A stretch of DNA of 9,997 nt. Origin: a bacterium (GTDB lineage: Bacteria; UBA9089; UBA9088). Under the pieces are notes generated by a model. It saw nothing but the letters and a program-made list of their open reading frames with translations, was not told where the DNA came from and ran no database searches. Position 1 is the first letter of the stretch, and each line of letters opens with the position of its first letter. The DNA lies in contig JBFLYE010000210.1 of assembly GCA_040756715.1 (NCBI GenBank), positions 1-9,997 of the forward strand. The letters are read 5' to 3'. The translations under genes were made by a program, and so were the position numbers. Of the stretch, positions 5,401-9,997 are shown one piece after another.

Positions 5401-6440
5401 TTTTTCTTAGAGACACCCGCTGAAGCAAAGGTGGCCATCTGGGTTAGGATCTTGCAGGCTGCCTCAATCAAGGATATCCCTAAAGCTGCTCCTGTTCCTT
5501 CTCCTAACCTAAGATTCAGATCTAAAAGGGGGATTAGGCCTAAATTATCTAAGACAATCTTGTGCCCTATCTCTACTGAACAGTGGGCAGCAAATAGATA
5601 ATCTTTTGCCTTTGGCTCTAAGCCAACAGCAATCAAAGCAGCTGCTCCTGAGATGAAGCCATCTAAAACCACGGGTATCTGATGGGCAGATCCTGCTAAG
5701 ATCACACCGGCTAAGCCTCCAATCTCAAAGCCACCTACCTTAGAGAGGACATCTATCGGATCTTTGGGATCAGGCTGATTGATCTCCAATGCTCTTTCAA
5801 TCACCTTGATCTTATGGGCAAGGGTATTATCATCTATGCCTGTTCCTCTACCTGTGACCTTTTCTGGTGATTGACCGGTCATCACAGCCACAATGGCAGA
5901 AGAAGGGGTGGTATTGGCAATCCCCATATCGCCAGTTCCTACAATATCAATCCTTTCTTCTTCAAATACTTCAATCCCTGCCTCAATCGCCCTTATAGCT
6001 TCCTCTCTGCTCATCGCAGGCCCTTTAGCAATATTGTTAGTCCCATGCCCAATCTTCTTATTTTTTAGTTTTGAGTTTTGAGTTTTTAGCTCTTCTGCTA
6101 CTCCCATATCCACAACTACCACCTCAGCTCCCACATGCCTGGCCAGGACATTTATTCCCGCACCACCTGCCAGGAAATTATAGACCATCTGAGGGGTGAC
6201 CTCAGCAGGATAAGCAGAAACCCCCTCCTCTCCTACTCCGTGGTCTCCGGCCATAGTGAAGATTACCTTTCTTTTTAAGTCTGGCTCTCTATTGCCTGTA
6301 ATTCCTACCACCCTATTGGCTATTTCCTCCAATCTTCCCAGGCTCCCTTGGGGTTTGGTCAGGGTATCTTGCCTCTTTTGCGCCTCTTCCATCAACCCAA
6401 GATTAACTGGCTCAATCTTCTTCAATATCTCTTCTAACAT
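5397..6440 (-). CDS. cobT: Nicotinate-nucleotide--dimethylbenzimidazole phosphoribosyltransferase
   Basis: CobT transfers phosphoribose from nicotinate mononucleotide to the lower-ligand base, giving alpha-ribazole phosphate for CobS. The 347 residues match the usual length. Motifs include LTKPQGSLGRLEEIA near 27-41, TMAGDHGVGEEGVSAYP near 67-83, GDMGIANTTPSSA near 170-182, and RLGEGTGAALG, which holds the catalytic glutamate (about Glu314). A strong AGGAGGTGAGAG precedes the ATG at 6440, which overlaps the cobU end by 7 nt. A short low-complexity stretch near residues 119-128 (TQNSKLKNKK) is encoded by a heptamer repeat but leaves the frame intact. Confidence 0.95.
   Translation of the reverse strand: MLEEILKKIEPVNLGLMEEAQKRQDTLTKPQGSLGRLEEIANRVVGITGNREPDLKRKVIFTMAGDHGVGEEGVSAYPAEVTPQMVYNFLAGGAGINVLARHVGAEVVVVDMGVAEELKTQNSKLKNKKIGHGTNNIAKGPAMSREEAIRAIEAGIEVFEEERIDIVGTGDMGIANTTPSSAIVAVMTGQSPEKVTGRGTGIDDNTLAHKIKVIERALEINQPDPKDPIDVLSKVGGFEIGGLAGVILAGSAHQIPVVLDGFISGAAALIAVGLEPKAKDYLFAAHCSVEIGHKIVLDNLGLIPLLDLNLRLGEGTGAALGISLIEAACKILTQMATFASAGVSKKK
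6067..6087 (-). repeat. Three-unit heptamer repeat inside cobT
   Basis: On the coding strand the sequence reads AAAACTC, AAAACTC, preceded or followed by near copies (plus strand AGTTTTG, AGTTTTG, AGTTTTT). It encodes part of a lysine/asparagine/serine-rich stretch where other CobT proteins have a variable loop before the conserved KIGxGTxNIA segment. It resembles the period-7 repeat at 10-37. Confidence 0.5.
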
Positions 6441-6946
6441 CTCTCACCTCCTTTTATTTTAACAGGTATCCCTGCTACCATAAGATAGACCTCGTCTGCT
6501 ATCTGGGCCATCTGGTGATTCACCACTCCAGCCATATCTCGAAACTCCCTGGCCAATCTGTTATCTGGAACAATACCAGATCCAACCTCATTGGAGACAA
6601 CAATTGCTGTTTTCTTAACCTTCTTTAGGGCAGAAAACAGATCCTTGCTTGCCTCTACTACATCCATTTTGGCCTCCATTAGATTGGCGATCCATAAGGT
6701 GAGACAGTCGATAATAATTACCGAAGTAGTGATCTTGGCAATAACCCTTGACAGATTCAGGCTCTCTTCAACTGTAGACCACTCTTTTGGCCGCATCTTT
6801 TTGTGTTCCTCTATTCGTTCCCTCATCTCACTATCAGTAGAGATGCAGGTAGCAACAAAGGTGACCTGGTCACCTCTCTCTTTAGCCAGCCAGATCGCAT
6901 ACTGACTCTTTCCACTCCGTGCACCGCCAGTGATAAAGATGATCAT
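6434..6946 (-). CDS. cobU: Adenosylcobinamide kinase / cobinamide-phosphate guanylyltransferase
   Basis: CobU phosphorylates adenosylcobinamide and then adds GMP, giving the GDP-cobinamide used by CobS; it is the entry point for salvaged cobinamide. The 170 residues contain the P-loop GGARSGKS at 7-14. They also contain EEHKKMRPKEW, whose His48 matches the guanylylated histidine of the family, DCLTLW at 80-85, and SNEVGSGIVPDNRLAREFRD at 118-137. The ATG at 6946 overlaps the stop of the btuB-like gene (ATGA). All expected catalytic motifs are present, so the enzyme is probably active. Confidence 0.95.
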   Translation of the reverse strand: MIIFITGGARSGKSQYAIWLAKERGDQVTFVATCISTDSEMRERIEEHKKMRPKEWSTVEESLNLSRVIAKITTSVIIIDCLTLWIANLMEAKMDVVEASKDLFSALKKVKKTAIVVSNEVGSGIVPDNRLAREFRDMAGVVNHQMAQIADEVYLMVAGIPVKIKGGERC

Positions 6947-9042
6947 TGGACAAAGAAAGAATAGATCCAGCCAACCCTTCCATCTGAAAGCCTGACCTTA
7001 TAATACTCTTCAGATCTCTCCAATACTTCAAGCTCTCTCCCTTTATTGACTGTGGTAATAAGCTGGTAGGTGCCTGGTTCTTTCCAGATCCCTGCTCTCT
7101 CTTCTTTGACAACGACTGTTTGCTTGGGTTTCTCAGACTCTGTTTGCTTGGGTCTTTCAAGCTTAACTTTTGCTTTTTTGCTCTTAGGAAAATCTATCTT
7201 GGTCCCAGCATAGAAGAAGCGACCAAAGGTGCTATAGCCTTTTACTTCTTCATACTCTGTGCCAAAGATATTTTCTACCCCCAAGAATAGAGAAAGCCAG
7301 TCTGTCAGATTATAAGATGTATTCAGGTTTACCAGTGTATAAGGAGAGAGTATAGTGTAGCCAATATCTTTCCTCTCGCCTACATAGATACAATCAAGAT
7401 TGATGTGGGTATTTTTAAGAGAATAGCCAAGGGTGAACGCCGCCTTCTGTTTTGGTCTCCTGAGAAGCTCCTTACCCGTATCTTTGTCCTCTGTCTGGGT
7501 ATAAGTGTAGTTTACCTTGACTTTCAAATCACTGGTTGGCCTGATATGAAAAAGGATTTCAACACCACCTGTTTCTGCCTGACCGATATTTTTATATTTC
7601 CAACTGCTGTGATCAAAATCTATCATATTCTTGAATTCATTCTGGAAGCAGGTAAGACCAAGCAGCATCCTTTCTCCAATCTCCTGTTCGATACCAATCT
7701 CATAGCCTATTGACTCATCTGGCTTAAGGTTTGGATCTCCATAGCTTGAGTGCAACTGATAAAGCGATGGGGCCTTGAATCCAGTAGCATAATTTGCTCT
7801 GATTTTGGTCTTTTCAGTTACCCAGAGGGAAGAGACCTTATAGGTTGTCTTCTGGCCAAACCTTGAGTGGTCATCGAGCCTGAGACCTGCCCAAAAGGCA
7901 AGATTTTCTCCCTTTAGCTCTCCCTGAAGATAGTATCCCGTATTGGTTTCCTTCTTCTTCTTGAACTCATCTGTCCATGGCCCCCACTCACTCTCTGAAT
8001 GGTAGTAGGACTTTCCCTCCTCCTTTTCATACTCAATTCCAGAGACAAGGCCAATATCAAGCGGCTCTATCTCCCTAGATAGGTTTTGCTGCCAGGTAAC
8101 CTTAGTATTCTTTCCCTCACACCAGGAACTAGAGGAATTAAGAGGCTCTATGGTATCCGTTCCATCTTCATATTCCCTTCTTACCTTGTGGAGCGATAAG
8201 TCTACTTTCTCTTTTAGCCATAAAGTTGGGGTTGCCTCCAATCCTCCTTTGATGGCTAAGCTCTCGCTCTTGCTTGTATAGTTGGGATCATCATCTGAGG
8301 CACCATCGTCAATATCAAAGTCTGCCTTGTTATAATAGGCTGAAATACCAGCTCTAACCTGTTGAGAAGGAGAAAACCCGAGATTGCCCAAGATAGTGGT
8401 GGCATGATAGCCATCTGTCTCTGTGCCTTCTGCTGCCTTAGAGATACCGCCAGAATCCTGTCTGCTGACTGAGAAGGCATAATCAAGGAGACCTGCTCTT
8501 CCACCTATTTCTGCCCTCTCCTGATAAGTATTGTATTGGCCTCCTTTGGCTGATGAAGAGAAGCTTGGTTTCTCCCCTTTTTTAGTGATGATATTTATCA
8601 CCCCACCTATTGCGTCAGAGCCATAGAGGATTCCCTGTGGACCACGGACTATCTCAATTCGTTCAACACCTGCTAATGGAAGATGGGCAAAATTAAACCC
8701 TCGACCAGCTGAGATGGGATCATTGACCTCCACACCATCAATCATCACCAGGGTGTGCTCTGACTTTGCTCCCCTCAAGAAGCAACTCGCAATTCCCCCT
8801 AAAACACCAGTCTCCACAATATCAAGGCCAGGCATACCTCGTAAGGCCTCAATCACTCTCTCTGCTCCTGATCTCTCAATCTCCTCTCTGGTGATCACGG
8901 TAACCGAAGTTGGAATCTCTTTCACCTTCTCCTCACTTCTACTGGCCGTGACCACAATCTCTTCCCCTACCACAGTTATTGTTCCCTCAGAGCCAAAAAT
9001 GCTACATCCTATCACTAGGAATCCTAATAAAATTTTTTTCAT
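6943..9042 (-). CDS. btuB: BtuB-like TonB-dependent corrinoid receptor with C-terminal SH3b domain
   Basis: This outer-membrane receptor is predicted to take up corrinoids using TonB energy. Of its 699 residues, 1-19 are a signal peptide and EEIVVTA (27-33) is a likely TonB box. The plug domain covers about 38-155, with LVMIDGVEVNDP and VERIEIVRGPQGILYGSDAI. The 22-strand barrel ends near 618 in GRFFYAGTKIDF. BtuB-type features include VINIITK and an acidic loop (DFDIDDGASDDDP, 241-253) where BtuB binds calcium. Unusually, about 80 residues follow the barrel: a Lys/Pro linker with two PKQT repeats, then a bacterial SH3 domain (about 643-699, ending GRVGWIYSFFVQ). The leader and first ~14 codons duplicate those of btuF, including a lipobox-like VIGC. 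Specificity is inferred from riboswitch and cob context. Confidence 0.9.
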   Translation of the reverse strand: MKKILLGFLVIGCSIFGSEGTITVVGEEIVVTASRSEEKVKEIPTSVTVITREEIERSGAERVIEALRGMPGLDIVETGVLGGIASCFLRGAKSEHTLVMIDGVEVNDPISAGRGFNFAHLPLAGVERIEIVRGPQGILYGSDAIGGVINIITKKGEKPSFSSSAKGGQYNTYQERAEIGGRAGLLDYAFSVSRQDSGGISKAAEGTETDGYHATTILGNLGFSPSQQVRAGISAYYNKADFDIDDGASDDDPNYTSKSESLAIKGGLEATPTLWLKEKVDLSLHKVRREYEDGTDTIEPLNSSSSWCEGKNTKVTWQQNLSREIEPLDIGLVSGIEYEKEEGKSYYHSESEWGPWTDEFKKKKETNTGYYLQGELKGENLAFWAGLRLDDHSRFGQKTTYKVSSLWVTEKTKIRANYATGFKAPSLYQLHSSYGDPNLKPDESIGYEIGIEQEIGERMLLGLTCFQNEFKNMIDFDHSSWKYKNIGQAETGGVEILFHIRPTSDLKVKVNYTYTQTEDKDTGKELLRRPKQKAAFTLGYSLKNTHINLDCIYVGERKDIGYTILSPYTLVNLNTSYNLTDWLSLFLGVENIFGTEYEEVKGYSTFGRFFYAGTKIDFPKSKKAKVKLERPKQTESEKPKQTVVVKEERAGIWKEPGTYQLITTVNKGRELEVLERSEEYYKVRLSDGRVGWIYSFFVQ
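7116..7163 (-). repeat. Two-copy 24-bp repeat encoding the PKQT linker
   Basis: CTGTTTGCTTGGGT occurs on the plus strand at 7116-7129 and again at 7140-7153, a period of 24 bp. It encodes the repeated PKQT in the linker between the BtuB-like barrel and the SH3b domain. In-frame tandem duplication is a simple way to lengthen such linkers. Confidence 0.7.
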
Positions 9043-9212
9043 TTTTTCCTCCTTTTAAAACAAAAAACCCAACCTTCAAAGATTGGGTATTTGTCTTCTT
9101 TTTTCCCTTTCTTGGAAGGTACTTACCAAAATAAGCAATCGACCGGGCTCTTTTTTAAAAAATTACCGTTGCCAGACAGCACTCTGAATCTCACAGAGAT
9201 TTCCTTTGCTTA
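8997..9212 (-). repeat. Direct repeat copy 2: riboswitch, terminator, RBS and signal-peptide start
   Basis: This is the second copy of the segment at 2584-2797. The differences are one substitution near the ribosome-binding site, an extra TTC in a T-rich stretch (plus strand), and one T fewer in the aptamer's A/T hairpin. The identity starts within codon 15 of the btuB-like gene, so the two exported proteins share an N-terminus although their mature parts are unrelated. Recombination between the copies would delete or duplicate the ~6.4 kb btuB-cob segment. Confidence 0.95.
9061..9088 (-). terminator. Intrinsic terminator of the btuB riboswitch
   Basis: The same ACCCAATCT/AGGTTGGGT hairpin with a run of six T appears 19 nt before the btuB-like ATG. 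ACCTTC at 9115-9120, after the aptamer, can pair with GAAGGT (9072-9077) in the terminator stem, giving the competing antiterminator. Confidence 0.85.
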
Positions 9213-9213
9213 C
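9112..9213 (-). promoter_or_regulatory. Cobalamin riboswitch aptamer upstream of btuB-cobUTS
   Basis: This is a near-identical copy of the aptamer at 2696-2799, with closing stem GTAAGCAA/TTGCTTAT, the CTCTG/CAGAG hairpin, GCTGTCTGGCAACGGTAA and GAGCCCGGTCGATTGC. Only the A/T hairpin length differs, by one base. It should attenuate transcription of btuB, cobU, cobT, cobS and the DUF71 gene in response to B12. Placing an aptamer before each of the two uptake transcripts would coordinate outer- and inner-membrane import. Confidence 0.85.
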
Positions 9214-9226
9214 TCGGTTTTTTTAA

Positions 9227-9271
9227 TTACTTTCCGCCCTTATCTTCTTTTTCGTCACAATAACAATCCAT
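9227..9271 (-). CDS. Possible 14-codon leader ORF (MDCYCDEKEDKGGK)
   Basis: This tiny ORF encodes a cysteine-containing, highly charged peptide. It starts 13 nt after the stop of the aspartic protease gene and ends about 14 nt before the aptamer. The Shine-Dalgarno sequence AAGGGGGTGAT is good though not perfect. The ORF parallels MGCCDEPP at 2819-2845 in position and in the Cys-Asp-Glu core, although this DNA lies outside the near-identical repeat. It may be a leader peptide, a free peptide, or chance. Confidence 0.4.
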   Translation of the reverse strand: MDCYCDEKEDKGGK

Positions 9272-9284
9272 ATTTATCACCCCC

Positions 9285-9656
9285 TTAAACTAAAAATAAT
9301 TCTATTGGCTTTAATTCACCTGTGGTTGTATCAACGCTTAAAGCCATCCCCTCTATGGTAAGCAATCCTAAAAGCTCAACATCTTCTTCTTCGCCAAAAA
9401 TTACATCCGAACCACCCACGCCTTTACCATTTAGGGCAAAACAAGCAATCCCATAATCCCTTTCCATAACTTTACCATTGGCAAGCTTTAAACGCTTTTT
9501 TCCAATTATAGATATACCTATTCTCTTTAGTCTATCCTTTTTAATTACAGAAAATGCTGCCCCTGTATCAATTACTACATCAATTTCTTCATACCTTGAG
9601 ATATCAATCGGATTTGCCACCCTTACCCTTGTCTTTAAGATCAAATCTTCCTTCAT
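9285..9656 (-). CDS. Retropepsin-like clan AA aspartic protease
   Basis: The 123-residue product resembles the small bacterial retropepsin-like proteases of clan AA, which act as dimers with one catalytic Asp per subunit. VVIDTGAAFSVI at residues 27-38 holds Asp30 in the DTGA motif. A C-terminal stretch VELLGLLTIEGMALSVD matches the LLG hydrophobic-hydrophobic-Gly element of the fold, followed by a TTGELKPI end. There is no signal peptide, so it is presumably cytoplasmic; its substrate is unknown. It has no Shine-Dalgarno sequence and its ATG sits 6 nt after a good -10 box, suggesting a leaderless mRNA. It lies first in the probable transcript that continues into the riboswitch and the btuB-cob genes, but a functional link to B12 is not shown. 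Confidence 0.8.
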   Translation of the reverse strand: MKEDLILKTRVRVANPIDISRYEEIDVVIDTGAAFSVIKKDRLKRIGISIIGKKRLKLANGKVMERDYGIACFALNGKGVGGSDVIFGEEEDVELLGLLTIEGMALSVDTTTGELKPIELFLV

Positions 9657-9662
9657 AATAAA

Positions 9663-9692
9663 AGAATAACAAATCCTTTTCTAATTTGTCAA
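9663..9692 (-). promoter_or_regulatory. Sigma-70-type promoter before the protease and btuB-cob operon
   Basis: On the minus strand a perfect TTGACA (9692-9687) is followed after 18 nt by TATTCT (9668-9663). The ATG of the protease gene begins 6 nt further on. It is the best promoter match upstream of the btuB riboswitch, because the 72 bp between the protease stop and the aptamer show no convincing promoter. Confidence 0.65.
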
Positions 9693-9767
9693 GCATTATT
9701 TCTAAACCCAAAGGGGAATTTTAAGAAAATACACATATCTACTCACCTTATGACAAGAGAACTCCAT

Positions 9768-9997
9768 TTATGCCACAACAGGCTTTAATCCCTCAATTGC
9801 TTCTTTTAACTTAAAAATTTCTTCCTCAAGGTATTCTTCCCTTTTTGTTATCCCCTTATAATGTTTCATACTCATAGGCCTTTCTTGTTTTGCAAGCCAT
9901 AGAACAGAGCCAACCATTACACCAATAAGGCCAATGATGCTTGAAAGTAAAATATAAAGCCAATGGAACAGCTTATCTATTCCTTCAAACCTTTTAT
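9768..9997 (-). CDS. Second copy of the coiled-coil membrane protein, cut by the window edge
   Basis: The last 75 codons and the stop are present; the 5' part lies beyond position 9997. The product matches residues 61-135 of the protein at 2869-3276, including the heptad end KRFEGIDKLF, the membrane span and the charged tail ending GLKPVV. Six nucleotide differences fall in five codons, and all five change the amino acid (I to V, E to G, K to E, D to K, T to A). A functional gene is likely but cannot be confirmed from this fragment. Confidence 0.75.
   Translation of the reverse strand, partial: KRFEGIDKLFHWLYILLSSIIGLIGVMVGSVLWLAKQERPMSMKHYKGITKREEYLEEEIFKLKEAIEGLKPVVA
9768..9997 (-). repeat. 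Direct repeat of the coiled-coil protein gene, copy 2 (open to the right)
   Basis: Ungapped match to 2869-3098 at about 97% identity. With the riboswitch repeats, this shows that a larger upstream module (coiled-coil gene, tiny ORF, riboswitch, signal-peptide start) exists twice in the same orientation, about 6.4 to 6.9 kb apart. Confidence 0.9.

Noticed and set aside
6882-7160. Separate basic protein in another frame under the btuB tail
   Set aside because: Its repeats (PSKQSL) are the out-of-frame reading of the duplicated PKQT linker; the btuB frame gives an SH3b domain and the ATGA overlap with cobU.
9689-9736. Third tiny ORF MCIFLKFPFGFRNNA after the second coiled-coil gene
   Set aside because: The SD (AAGGTGA) is moderate, the peptide lacks the Cys-Asp-Glu core and its stop lies in the -35 box of the protease promoter; it could be a decayed relative but is not supported.

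Overview
The window looks like chromosomal DNA of an uncultivated Gram-negative bacterium of moderately low GC. A TonB-dependent outer-membrane receptor and a periplasmic binding protein require a two-membrane cell. The sequence does not let me name a phylum. Every confident gene lies on the minus strand, so the functional order runs from high to low coordinates. The theme is vitamin B12 (corrinoid) uptake and salvage.

First unit (about 9.69 kb down to 3.4 kb): a strong promoter, a small retropepsin-like aspartic protease gene, a possible 14-codon cysteine-containing ORF, a cobalamin riboswitch with an intrinsic terminator, then btuB-like receptor, cobU, cobT and cobS, joined by ATGA or short overlaps. 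After cobS come 0.6 kb of wreckage and an intact DUF71/Dph6-like ATP pyrophosphatase gene. The wreckage contains an internal piece of cbiB, the last 32 codons of cobD, and an asparagine-synthase-like PP-loop gene that has lost its middle. The original stop/start overlaps between these dead genes can still be read.

Second unit (3.31 kb down to 0.1 kb): a promoter, a coiled-coil membrane protein gene, a possible 8-codon cysteine-containing ORF, a second cobalamin riboswitch with terminator, then btuF, btuC and btuD. A near copy of the coiled-coil protein gene enters the window at its right edge (9768 to 9997), upstream of the first unit.

Together the genes describe corrinoid import (BtuB across the outer membrane, BtuF/BtuC/BtuD across the inner one) and assembly of the nucleotide loop (CobU activates cobinamide, CobT activates the lower-ligand base, CobS joins them). 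Loss of CbiB and CobD would remove the aminopropanol-attachment arm, unless intact copies exist elsewhere. That would make the cell a scavenger of cobinamide or complete cobamides. Both units appear to be controlled by B12 through transcription attenuation.

The most notable points are: (1) the stepwise-deleted cbiB/cobD/PP-loop block; (2) a ~215 bp near-identical repeat that carries riboswitch, terminator, ribosome-binding site and the first ~14 codons, so that btuF and btuB share one signal peptide; (3) a bacterial SH3 domain fused after the last strand of the BtuB-like barrel; (4) tiny Cys-Asp-Glu ORFs with strong Shine-Dalgarno sequences just ahead of both riboswitches; (5) two promoters whose -10 boxes lie 6-8 nt from the ATG, suggesting leaderless mRNAs.
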